Assembly (NCBI GenBank): GCA_934668765.1
Contig: CAKUOH010000022.1
Span: 1 to 36,635 of the forward strand
Length of the DNA: 36,635 bases
Reading direction: 5' to 3'
DNA from: an uncultured Helicobacteraceae bacterium
GTDB lineage: Bacteria > Campylobacterota > Campylobacteria > Campylobacterales > Helicobacteraceae
Each line of letters begins with the position of its first letter. The stretch's first letter is position 1. Below are positions 8,653 through 16,734 of this stretch, piece after piece. Under the pieces are notes generated by a model, which searched no databases, was not told the origin of the DNA, and saw only the letters and a program-made list of their open reading frames with translations. A program made the translations under genes and the position numbers.

Positions 8653-9780
8653 TTAGCGGTTTTTAAGCGGGATAAAGTCGCGTGGGGCGACACCTATGTA
8701 TTCACTACTTGGGCGGATTATTTTGTTATTTGCTCTTTGCTCTTTAATGTGAGCGCACCACCCACTAACTCGACTCATTATGAAAATCGGCGTAAAATAA
8801 TCCGTTGGAATTCCCATAAAATGATACGCTGATGCGCTATAAAAGTCCGCATTTGGTGGTAAATTTGGCTTTTTCTCTTTCATTAAAGATTCTATCGCCT
8901 CGCTTACCTTATATAGCAAAGTATCTCCACCTAATTTTTTACTCCACTCTTTGATAAGCGCGTTTCTTGGGTCGCCGCCAGCTCCGTAAATTCTATGTCC
9001 AAAGCCCATTAAAAGCTGCTTTGTGGCAAGTTTATGCTCCACGCCTTTTATCGCCTCATCAACGCTTGAAAAGCTCTCTATAAGGTGCATAGCCGCTTCA
9101 TTTGCCCCGCCGTGCAAAGGTCCTCTTAAAGCCCCAATCGCTGCGGCGTTGGCTGAGAAAATGTCGCTTTTTGTCGATGCGCAAATCCTTGCTGTAAAGG
9201 TTGAAGCGTTAAATTCGTGTTCTGCGTATAAAATCAAAGAGCAGTCCATCGCCCGCACAAAATCATCGCTTGGCTTTTTTTCTTTAAGTTTTTCTAAAAA
9301 ATACCCAGCAATCCCACTTTGCTCACTTTCAAAGCCTATTTCTTTGCCAAAATTTACATAATGATGCCAAAAACACAAAATGCTAGGCAAAACTCCTAGC
9401 AAACGAATGATTTTCTCATCTTGATTGCTAAAATCCTCACTTTCACCTTCAATAGTCCCAAGTGTAGCCACAGCCATTTGCATTAAATTCATCGGGTGAA
9501 TGCCCTTTGGAATTTGCTTTAAAATTTCTCTTAAAGCCTTTGGTAAGGCTCTTTGTGCTGAAATTTGTTTTTTGTAGATTGCTAACTCACTTGAATTTGG
9601 TAGTTTGGCAAATTGTAGTAAATAAGCCACTTCTTCAAATTCGCAGTTATGAGCCAAATCCTCAATAGCATAGCCGTAATAATTTAACCCATTTCCGAGC
9701 CCACAAGTGCAAATGGCACTTTGCCCAGCTATAACTCCTGCTAAACCGCCTGTTTTGTTTGTCGCTTCGCTTTTACTCAT
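8653..9780 (-). CDS. prpC: 2-Methylcitrate synthase
   Basis: This 375-residue enzyme of the citrate synthase fold condenses propionyl-CoA with oxaloacetate. Signatures include [64 protein letters not shown] and [16 protein letters not shown], with catalytic histidines in GGANEA-type and GHRIY motifs and the C-terminal Asp region. Its place between prpB and prpD identifies it as methylcitrate rather than citrate synthase. AAAGGAT lies eight bases before the ATG. It starts 11 bases after prpB. Confidence 0.95.
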   Translation of the reverse strand: MSKSEATNKTGGLAGVIAGQSAICTCGLGNGLNYYGYAIEDLAHNCEFEEVAYLLQFAKLPNSSELAIYKKQISAQRALPKALREILKQIPKGIHPMNLMQMAVATLGTIEGESEDFSNQDEKIIRLLGVLPSILCFWHHYVNFGKEIGFESEQSGIAGYFLEKLKEKKPSDDFVRAMDCSLILYAEHEFNASTFTARICASTKSDIFSANAAAIGALRGPLHGGANEAAMHLIESFSSVDEAIKGVEHKLATKQLLMGFGHRIYGAGGDPRNALIKEWSKKLGGDTLLYKVSEAIESLMKEKKPNLPPNADFYSASAYHFMGIPTDYFTPIFIMSRVSGWCAHIKEQRANNKIIRPSSEYIGVAPRDFIPLKNR

Positions 9781-9791
9781 CTTTTATCCTT

Positions 9792-10682
9792 TCATTTTTT
9801 AAATAGCTCATCAAGCTTTTTTTCATACTTGTAATATCCAAGCATTTCGTAAAGTTCTTCGCGCGTTTCCATTATGTCAAGCACATCTCTTTGGTGTCCG
9901 TTTGCCAAAATAGACTTATACACGGTATTTGCAGCCTTGCTCATCGCTCTATTTGCCGAAAGTGGATAAAGCACCATTTTAATCCCAACACCTGCAAGTT
10001 CTTGCGCACTAAAATAAGGCGTTTTGCCAAATTCGGTTATGTTTGCAAGCACAGGCACTTTTAGGGCTTTAACAAAGGCGGCATATTCATCAAGCGTATG
10101 CACAGCCTCCGCAAAAATCATCTCAGCCCCAGCCTCCACATAAGCCACAGCCCTTTCAATAGCCTTTTGTTGTCCCTCAATGGCGTGAGCATCTGTGCGC
10201 GCCATTACCACAAAGTCGCTATCAATCTTTGCATCCATTGCCGCTTTAATACGGTCGCACATTTCGCCTGTGGTAACTAGCTCTTTGTTTGGACGATGTC
10301 CGCAACGCTTTTGCGCTACTTGGTCTTCAATGTGAGTTGCCGCTACACCTGCTCGGGTGAGTTCTTTTATGGTGCGAGCTATGTTAAAAGCCCCACCAAA
10401 GCCTGTATCACAATCAACCAGCAAAGGTGTATCCACGCGTGAAGTAATGCGCCGAACATCAATGCAAAAATCCTCCAAGCCCACAATGCCTAAATCAGGC
10501 AGCCCATAGCTCACACTAGCTACGCCAGAGCCTGAAATGTAAATGGCTTTGTGTCCGATTTTACTTGCTTGCAAAGCAGCATAAGCATTTGGTGTCCCAA
10601 CAATCAAAAGCGGTGAGCTTTGCTCTACTGCTTCTTTGAATCTCTTACCTGCTGAAACAGGTTTTTTTGAATTTGCACTCAT
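9792..10682 (-). CDS. prpB: 2-Methylisocitrate lyase
   Basis: This 296-residue (beta/alpha)8 enzyme, the same length as E. coli PrpB, splits 2-methylisocitrate into pyruvate and succinate. The Mg-binding DCDTGFGG, the [13 protein letters not shown] catalytic loop (Cys in KRCGH near residue 127) and VMARTDA are all present. It is the first gene of the operon and has an AAAGGAC ribosome-binding site. No propionyl-CoA synthetase gene (prpE) or PrpR-type regulator is in the window, so activation of propionate must be encoded elsewhere. Confidence 0.96.
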   Translation of the reverse strand: MSANSKKPVSAGKRFKEAVEQSSPLLIVGTPNAYAALQASKIGHKAIYISGSGVASVSYGLPDLGIVGLEDFCIDVRRITSRVDTPLLVDCDTGFGGAFNIARTIKELTRAGVAATHIEDQVAQKRCGHRPNKELVTTGEMCDRIKAAMDAKIDSDFVVMARTDAHAIEGQQKAIERAVAYVEAGAEMIFAEAVHTLDEYAAFVKALKVPVLANITEFGKTPYFSAQELAGVGIKMVLYPLSANRAMSKAANTVYKSILANGHQRDVLDIMETREELYEMLGYYKYEKKLDELFKK

Positions 10683-10792
10683 TTTTTGTCCTTTCTAAAA
10701 TTTAAATTTGCTCGGCTTTTTTTAAAATAGCCAAGTGCATTTATAGCTTGTGTGTAAAGCATTAAAACGCCCAAGCATCGAAACGCCTTTGC

Positions 10793-10841
10793 ATTGTAAC
10801 AAAGTTTTATTGTAATGACAATATTTTATTGCAATGATAAT
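10793..10841 (-). promoter_or_regulatory. Promoter of prpBCD with two operator-like 14-mers
   Basis: On the minus strand TTGTCA (10816-10821) and TACAAT (10793-10798) are 17 bases apart. On the plus strand two related 14-mers overlap or flank it: ATTGTAATGACAAT (10809-10822) and ATTGCAATGATAAT (10828-10841), starting 19 bases apart. The leader to prpB is about 100 bases. The 30-base promoter core matches that of the relB-yoeB module except at about four positions. Confidence 0.6.
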
Positions 10842-10900
10842 GTTTGCATTTTTACTTATTTGCAATATTTTTATATTTTTCGCACTTTGTTAGATGAAAA

Positions 10901-12313
10901 TTACAGCGTTTTTATCACATTTATTAAATCCATAGGCTCTAATCCAAAACTTGATTGCACTTTTTGCGAAGCCAAAGAATGCGCCAAAGACGCATTGATA
11001 GCCGAATCTAGCAATGAATACCCTTGCGCCAAAAGCGCGACTATTAGCCCGCTTAATACATCGCCACTGCCACCTTTTGCCAGATTATTGCGCCCTAGCG
11101 TGTTTATATAAATTTTTTCTTTTTGCGCGATAAAGACATTTGCGCCTTTTAGCAATAGCACGACATTAGGGAATCGACTTGAAAAATCCGTCATTAACTC
11201 AATCTTTTTGCGCTCAATTTCTCTAATGCTAAATTCGCCAAAGCCCAAAATTTTTAGTGCAGAGCTAAATTCCTTTAAATGCGGGGTTAGCACCAAATTA
11301 CCTTTTTCTAAAATCCCGCGCAAATCATTATGATAAAACATATCCGCGTCAATCACTGATGGAATCTTGCCTAAAAAATCAAAATTATAACGCTCGATTT
11401 TCGCGCCAAGCCCCATACCAAAGGCAATCGCATTGCAGTTATTAGGCAACTGCGTGGCATTCATAATGTGGTGCGGGAGATTTTTCACTTCACCAATAAT
11501 GCTAACAAGCCCACTACCAAAGGCAAATGCAGAGAGTGCGCTTAAAATACAAGCACCCTCTTTTTCCCCAGCGATTACGCAACTATGCCCAAATCGCCCC
11601 TTGTGCGTGTTTTGTGCGAATCTTTGCGGGAGTTTTAAGTCGCTAATTTCAAGTAATTTTATGTTTGAATCGCTCTCATAATTTGCGCGTGAAATGCCTA
11701 AATTTGCTACGGCGATTTCGCCTACAAAATCCTTTGCAAAGTCGCTAAAATACGCGCTTTTCAATGCGCCCATTGCGATTGTAATATCTGCTTTGAAAAT
11801 CCCAAAATCGCTTTTAGATTCGATAGATTTTGCATTTGTTGCTAAAAGCCCACTTGATATATCACAGGCGATTTTTAGTCGTCCTATGGCATTCATTTGC
11901 GCTATCAAATCGCCCATTTGCGAATCAATTTCGCCACTAAATCCGCTCCCAAAAAGGCAATCCACAATCATATCACACGAAAAAAGTTTATCGATAAACT
12001 TCCCACCTACCGCTTCGAATCGCTCCCTTTGCAAAGCATTTAAATCGCTTTGTGTGCGATTTGCCAAAGATTCGGGCGCAAAAACCTTGATATTATATTT
12101 CGCACTTAATCGCCTAGCAAGTGCGAATCCGTCCGCACCATTATCGCCTCTGCCACACACAATAATAATTAGTGCATTTGGCGCAGATACGCGCTCATCG
12201 ATGATTTGCTCTATCGCACTTGCTGCATTTTCCATTAGAATCTCATTGCTTAAATGAAATCGCTCCACCGCGCTTTTATCTAGCGTTTCAACGCTTTTAA
12301 AAACATTTTGCAT
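10901..12313 (-). CDS. nnr: Bifunctional NAD(P)H-hydrate repair enzyme
   Basis: This 470-residue fusion repairs damaged (hydrated) NADH and NADPH in the cytosol. The N-terminal YjeF_N epimerase domain (about 1-210) shows NEILMENAA, VCGRGDNGADGFALARRL and DCLFGSGFSG. The C-terminal ribokinase-like dehydratase domain (about 225-470) shows HKGRFGHSCVIAGE, VLTPHLKEFS, LLLKGAN and the catalytic LAKGGSGDVLSGL. It begins 13 bases after zupT, so the two are probably cotranscribed. Both domains look complete. Confidence 0.93.
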   Translation of the reverse strand: MQNVFKSVETLDKSAVERFHLSNEILMENAASAIEQIIDERVSAPNALIIIVCGRGDNGADGFALARRLSAKYNIKVFAPESLANRTQSDLNALQRERFEAVGGKFIDKLFSCDMIVDCLFGSGFSGEIDSQMGDLIAQMNAIGRLKIACDISSGLLATNAKSIESKSDFGIFKADITIAMGALKSAYFSDFAKDFVGEIAVANLGISRANYESDSNIKLLEISDLKLPQRFAQNTHKGRFGHSCVIAGEKEGACILSALSAFAFGSGLVSIIGEVKNLPHHIMNATQLPNNCNAIAFGMGLGAKIERYNFDFLGKIPSVIDADMFYHNDLRGILEKGNLVLTPHLKEFSSALKILGFGEFSIREIERKKIELMTDFSSRFPNVVLLLKGANVFIAQKEKIYINTLGRNNLAKGGSGDVLSGLIVALLAQGYSLLDSAINASLAHSLASQKVQSSFGLEPMDLINVIKTL

Positions 12314-12326
12314 TTTAACTTCCTCT

Positions 12327-13151
12327 CTATTTTAAGATTAGCAAACTAATCGCCATTATGCCCATTCCAAAGAAAACTCCAGCCACTGATTCGTGTCCCT
12401 TGGTGCTTAATTTGGAGTGTGGCAAAAGGCTATCGATAGATATAAAAACCATAATTCCCGAAATAATGCCAAAGCTAATGGCAAGTGTAGCTTCGCCTAA
12501 AATCGGGGCGAGCACAAAATACCCCAAAATCGCACCCAAAGGCTCAGCCAAACCAGATAGTAGCGTTAGCTTTAATGCCTGTTTTTTGTCCCCTGTGGCG
12601 TGATAAATGGGAAGCGAAACTGCTAAACCCTCAGGAATATTATGAATCGCCACCGCAATGGCAATGCTAACGCCAAAAGTAAAGCTATCTAGCGCACCTA
12701 TAAAAGTCGCAAAGCCCTCAGGGAAGTTGTGAATCGTAATGGCGATTGCCGTAAAAATCGCTGTGCGCTTTATTGTGTGATTGCGCGAAATGTGAGATTT
12801 ACGCGAATCTAGCTCACAATAGACTTCATTTTGATTTTTTAGCTCGTGGGGATTGACATCTTTTGGAATCAAAATATCGATTCCAAAGGCTAAAATCATA
12901 CCCACAAAAAAGCATAAAACACCAAGCGATTCGGCACTTTCGAGATTTATGCGTGAAAAAAAATCAATAGATTTTGGCAAAATCTCAACAAAACTCAAAT
13001 ACACCATAACGCCACCGCTAAAACCAAGCCCAAAGCTCAAAATGCGCGTCTCATCTTTTGTCTTAAAAAATGCCAAAAATGCGCCAAAAGCCGTGCTAAT
13101 CCCCGCAAGAAGCGTTAGAGAAAAGGCAAAAAGCATAGATTCTGCGCTCAT
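12327..13151 (-). CDS. zupT: ZIP-family divalent metal transporter (ZupT-like)
   Basis: This 274-residue inner-membrane protein has about eight hydrophobic segments. The two metal-binding helices carry HNFPEGFATF (near residue 143) and HNIPEGLAVSL (near 169), the ZIP/ZupT signature for import of zinc and related divalent metals. A hydrophilic histidine-containing loop of about 40 residues precedes the first motif. AGGAT precedes the ATG and a TACAAT box lies 35 bases upstream. It is followed after 13 bases by nnr. Confidence 0.9.
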   Translation of the reverse strand: MSAESMLFAFSLTLLAGISTAFGAFLAFFKTKDETRILSFGLGFSGGVMVYLSFVEILPKSIDFFSRINLESAESLGVLCFFVGMILAFGIDILIPKDVNPHELKNQNEVYCELDSRKSHISRNHTIKRTAIFTAIAITIHNFPEGFATFIGALDSFTFGVSIAIAVAIHNIPEGLAVSLPIYHATGDKKQALKLTLLSGLAEPLGAILGYFVLAPILGEATLAISFGIISGIMVFISIDSLLPHSKLSTKGHESVAGVFFGMGIMAISLLILK

Positions 13152-13185
13152 AAAATTATCCTAGATTTTGCGGATTTGTGTTTGA

Positions 13186-13191
13186 ATTGTA
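13186..13191 (-). promoter_or_regulatory. Probable -10 box of zupT-nnr
   Basis: TACAAT on the minus strand lies 35 bases before the zupT start. No clear -35 is seen. The repeat element at 13199-13360 lies directly upstream. Confidence 0.35.
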
Positions 13192-13198
13192 GAATCTA

Positions 13199-13360
13199 AT
13201 TCCCCCTCCCTTGCGGATGGGGAATCTTTTTTGTCATTGCGAGAATCGCAAAGCGATTCGTGGCAATCCAAAGTATTATCATTGAGAGGATTTACCCACC
13301 CCCTAGCCCCCTCCGCAAGGGAGGGGGAATCAAAAGAATCGCCACGCGCAAGGGAGGGGA
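13199..13360. repeat. Composite extragenic repeat element
   Basis: In the gap between zupT and pycB there are three parts. The first is a CCCTCCCTTGCGGATGGGG core. The second is an imperfect palindrome, TCATTGCGAGAATCGCAAAG followed by CGATTCGTGGCAATCC. The third is GGATTTACCCACCCCC through CCCTCCGCAAGGGAGGGGG and a further GCGCAAGGGAGGGG. The third part matches the element at 3393-3526. An 85-codon reading frame across this stretch is a by-product of the repeats. Confidence 0.8.
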
Positions 13361-13430
13361 AAAATATAAAGCCTTGCAATAACGAAACTTTGCCAAATTT
13401 TACGCAATTATTTTGCATTTAGATTCACGC

Positions 13431-15236
13431 CTACTCAATTAGCATAATCGCTTGATTTGCCACCACTGCGCTATCCAAATCCACAAAGATATTTTTCACA
13501 CTGCCATTTTTTTGTGCGGTGATTTCATTTTCCATTTTCATAGCCTCTACAATCGCCACGACATCGCCTTTTTTAACTTTATCGCCGATTTTGACATTGA
13601 TTTTGCGAATCGTGCCGGGCATATTTGAGCTAATATGATTTTCATCATTTGCGATGATTTTGCCTTTGGGTGCAGATTTGGGCTTAGATTCTGCGCTAGA
13701 TTCGTCATTTTTGTTTGAATCTTGCTCGACATACACTTCCTTTAACTCGCCATCAAGGCGCAAGAAAAAGGGCTTTACGCCATTTATAGTGCGTCCGCTA
13801 CCTTCAATCTTTATAGCATAATGCTCCCCATTTACAATAATATTAAACTCTTTTGCTAAGTCCTCGCTGATATTTTCAAAGGATTCGATTGGCTCAGGCT
13901 TCAAAGCATTGTGGTTGCGCTCATCTAAAAATGCCTTTGCCACGCCCTCAAACATAGCATAGCTTATCACATCGGTAGGCGATAGCGCAAAATCCTTGCT
14001 CTCTTTCTTTGCCTTTGGCATTTCAGGGGAGAGATAATCCGCAGGGCGTTTGGTAATAAATTCCTCTTTTAATGCCACAAGTTTGCTTTTTAGCCCTTTG
14101 TCAATCTCTGTGGCACTTTTACCATAAAATCCGCGTCCCAAATTTTTCGCTTCTTTGCTAATGTTTTTATATCGTTCGCCTGTTAGGGCATTTAGCACAG
14201 CTTGCGTGCCTACGATTTGTGAGCTAGGCGTAACAAGTGGCGGATAGCCAAAGTCCGCACGCACCGCAGGAATCTCATCTAGCACTTCATCCATTCTATC
14301 AAGCGCATTTTGCTCTTTAAGCTGATTTGCCAAATTTGAAATCATACCGCCCGGGATTTGATTCACAAGCACACGCGTATCAATCAAACTATAATGCGAT
14401 TCAAACTTCTTGTATTTTTTACGCACACGGCGCAAAATATCGGCTGCCTTTTCCATTTTAGCAATATCTAGCTTGGTATCCCATTTTGTGCCTTTTAGTG
14501 TCGCTACCATTGACTGTGCGCAAGGGTGCGAAGTCCCACTTGCAAAGGCAGAGTTGCACAAATCCACGATTTCCGCCCCCGCTTCAATCGCCTTTAAATG
14601 CGATGCAAATCCAAATCCCGCCGTGCTGTGTGTGTGCATAACGATAGGTTTGTCAATCTCGCCTTTTAGTGCCTTTACTAAATCATAAGCATCAAAAGGC
14701 GTGATAAGTCCTGCCATATCTTTGATGACGATTTCATCACTCCCCATTTTCACTAGCTCTTTGGCATAGGCTACGAATCCTTTAATCGTGTGAATGGGCG
14801 AAGTGGTGTAGGATATTGCACCCTGCACTATTTTGTTTTGCTTTTTGATTTCCTCAATGGCGGTTTTTAGATTCCTAATGTCATTTAGCGCATCAAATAC
14901 GCGGAAAATGTCGATTCCTCCTTTTGCTGAAAGCTTTATAAACTCACGCACAACATCATCGGCATAATGCCTATAACCTACCAAATTTTGCCCACGGAGC
15001 AACATTTGCAAAGGCGTTTTTTTGAAAATCTCTTTAAATTTATATAGCCTTTCAAATGGATCTTCTTTAAGATAGCGCAAACAAGTATCATAAGTCGCCC
15101 CACCCCAAACCTCAACGCTATAAAAGCCGATTTCTTCAAAGATTCGCGCTACTTCTAGCATATCCTCTGTGCGAACGCGTGTGGCAAGTAGGCTTTGATG
15201 TCCATCTCGCAATGAATTTTCTGTAATTTTTATCAT
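13431..15236 (-). CDS. pycB: Pyruvate carboxylase subunit B (biotin-carrying)
   Basis: This 601-residue subunit transfers CO2 from biotin to pyruvate, giving oxaloacetate. The carboxyltransferase barrel (about 1-280) has SLRDGHQSLLATR and SVEVWGGATYDTC, plus metal-binding VMHTHSTAGFG. The PYC/OADA conserved domain follows (about 290-470). A charged, Ser/Lys-rich linker leads to the biotinyl domain with EAMKMEN, its biotinylated Lys near residue 567. The related oxaloacetate decarboxylase alpha subunit has the same layout, but no membrane subunits (oadB/oadG) are nearby. The separate biotin carboxylase subunit (PycA) is not in the window. Its ATG overlaps the stop of the upstream ankyrin gene in TCAT/ATGA, so translation is coupled. 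Confidence 0.92.
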   Translation of the reverse strand: MIKITENSLRDGHQSLLATRVRTEDMLEVARIFEEIGFYSVEVWGGATYDTCLRYLKEDPFERLYKFKEIFKKTPLQMLLRGQNLVGYRHYADDVVREFIKLSAKGGIDIFRVFDALNDIRNLKTAIEEIKKQNKIVQGAISYTTSPIHTIKGFVAYAKELVKMGSDEIVIKDMAGLITPFDAYDLVKALKGEIDKPIVMHTHSTAGFGFASHLKAIEAGAEIVDLCNSAFASGTSHPCAQSMVATLKGTKWDTKLDIAKMEKAADILRRVRKKYKKFESHYSLIDTRVLVNQIPGGMISNLANQLKEQNALDRMDEVLDEIPAVRADFGYPPLVTPSSQIVGTQAVLNALTGERYKNISKEAKNLGRGFYGKSATEIDKGLKSKLVALKEEFITKRPADYLSPEMPKAKKESKDFALSPTDVISYAMFEGVAKAFLDERNHNALKPEPIESFENISEDLAKEFNIIVNGEHYAIKIEGSGRTINGVKPFFLRLDGELKEVYVEQDSNKNDESSAESKPKSAPKGKIIANDENHISSNMPGTIRKINVKIGDKVKKGDVVAIVEAMKMENEITAQKNGSVKNIFVDLDSAVVANQAIMLIE

Positions 15237-16555
15237 TTTGAATCCTTTTTTGTGGTTTTGGTTGTCTTTGTAGTTTTAGCACTTTGGGCGGCTTCTGGAG
15301 CTTGGGCGATTTTTTCAGCTTGTTTGCGTTTTAGCTCGGTTTGGCGGTGTCCTTCTTTTTTCAAATATTGTGCGATATTGTTGTAGCCATTACTCTGCGC
15401 AATGCTAAATGCCGTATTTCCCGCAATATCGGTAGCAAAAATATCCGCACCATTTGCCACTAGATAATATACCAAGTCCAAATTACCGCTACTTGTGGCT
15501 TTCATAAGCACGGTGGCGTTATTATAATCCCTAGCGTTGATAAAAGCGTCATTTTTTACCAAAAATTTGACGACTTCCAAATGTCCCTCAATAGCGGCAA
15601 GCATTAGCGCAGAGCAACCATCATTGTCTATATCATCAATATCTGCGCCGTTATTTAGCAAGAGTTTGACAATCTCCAAATGTCCCTTTTCTGCCGCCCA
15701 AATAAAGGCATTCCAAGTGTTATTGCAAATGTCGCTGTATTGAATATTGCAACTTTCATTAAATGTAGGTTTGAAATATGCACCCGAATCTAGCAGAAAC
15801 TGCACCACTTCCAAATGCCCCTTAAAACTTGCACTCATCAAAGCCGTGTAGCCGTCATTTTTAGCGGCATTGACATCTGCGCCGTGTTCTACTAAAAATT
15901 TTACGATTCCTAAATGCCCTTTGAAACTTGCACTCATCAAAGCCGTGTAGCCGTCATTTCGCGCAGCGTTAATATTTATGCCATTTTTTACCAAATATTG
16001 CACGATTTCTAGGTGCTTAAATGAACACGCCCACATAAGCGCATTCCAGCCATTTTCATCAGCGGCGTTAATATCTGCGCCGTTTTTATGCAACAATCGC
16101 ACGATTTCTAGGTGATTAAATGAACTTGCAAGCATAAGTGCAGTAGTGTTATCATCGCGTCTAGCATTGACTTCCGCGCCATTTTCAATAAGAATCTTTA
16201 CAATGTCAATATGCCCTTCGCTAACCGCGCTCATAAGGGCATTCCACCCGTCATTATCGCACTCATTGACATTGACATTTAAATCAAGCAAAAGCGAAAC
16301 AATAGCTTTATTGCCACTCAATGCCGCAAACATAAGCGCGGTATAGCCGTTATTTGCGCGTAAATCTAATCTCGCGTCATTATCAAGCAGAAATCGCACC
16401 ATATTAAGATTCCCATCTTTACACGCCCACATAAGCGCAGTGCAGCCATCATCATCGCACACATCGATATTTGTGCCATTTTCGACTAGGTATTTTGCGC
16501 TATCTGCGTTGTTTTCTATGATGGATTTTATAAATTCTTGCTCTAACACGCCCAC
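15233..16555 (-). CDS. Ankyrin-repeat protein, about 12 repeats
   Basis: This 440-residue protein is built almost entirely of 33-residue ankyrin units (repeated TALMxA...GHLEIVKxLLxNGADINA), of which about 12 can be counted. One unit (about residues 255-300) is enlarged by an insertion containing cysteines. The tail is rich in Thr and Lys (KTTKTTKTTKK). No signal peptide is evident, so it is probably cytosolic. Ankyrin repeats bind other proteins; the partner cannot be deduced. The start used is GTG (16553-16555) after GGAG; a second GTG two codons later is possible. The gene ends in a four-base overlap with pycB, so synthesis of the two is linked. Confidence 0.9.
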   Translation of the reverse strand: MGVLEQEFIKSIIENNADSAKYLVENGTNIDVCDDDGCTALMWACKDGNLNMVRFLLDNDARLDLRANNGYTALMFAALSGNKAIVSLLLDLNVNVNECDNDGWNALMSAVSEGHIDIVKILIENGAEVNARRDDNTTALMLASSFNHLEIVRLLHKNGADINAADENGWNALMWACSFKHLEIVQYLVKNGININAARNDGYTALMSASFKGHLGIVKFLVEHGADVNAAKNDGYTALMSASFKGHLEVVQFLLDSGAYFKPTFNESCNIQYSDICNNTWNAFIWAAEKGHLEIVKLLLNNGADIDDIDNDGCSALMLAAIEGHLEVVKFLVKNDAFINARDYNNATVLMKATSSGNLDLVYYLVANGADIFATDIAGNTAFSIAQSNGYNNIAQYLKKEGHRQTELKRKQAEKIAQAPEAAQSAKTTKTTKTTKKDSK

Positions 16556-16589
16556 CTTGATTTCTCCATAAATTTATTTTAAAGCCAAA

Positions 16590-16595
16590 ATTATA
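16590..16595 (-). promoter_or_regulatory. Probable -10 box of the ankyrin-pycB operon
   Basis: TATAAT on the minus strand, preceded by GTG, lies 35 bases before the ankyrin start codon. Confidence 0.5.
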
Positions 16596-16681
16596 CACTA
16601 TGAAAACAAAAATCGCATTAAAATTTGAGCGAAAATTTCGCTTATCGTTTATAACCCGCCAAAATAATGACAAAATATGTG

Positions 16682-16708
16682 TTAGATTCGCAGAATGTGC
16701 GAATCTAA
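16682..16708. terminator. Strong hairpin after the type IIG gene
   Basis: TTAGATTCGC and GCGAATCTAA form a perfect 10-bp stem with a 7-base loop, just past the end of the type IIG gene. The T tract after it is poor, so calling it a terminator is tentative. Confidence 0.4.
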
Positions 16709-16734
16709 TGTGCGGATTGCTTTTATATTTGATT

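Noticed and set aside
8610..8693. Longer prpD start
   Set aside because: It would overlap the end of prpC and add 28 unfamiliar residues. The ATG at 8609 has AAAGGAC and gives the family length.
12956..12963. A8 tract in zupT as a phase-variation site
   Set aside because: A/T runs of this length are common in this AT-rich sequence, and this one encodes Phe-Phe in a conserved frame.
13161..13418. 85-codon minus-strand frame between zupT and pycB
   Set aside because: It runs through the palindromic repeats and reflects their composition. It has no ribosome-binding site and no plausible protein pattern.
15300..16500. Repeated DNA words as a repeat array
   Set aside because: They are explained by about 12 ankyrin units in one open frame.
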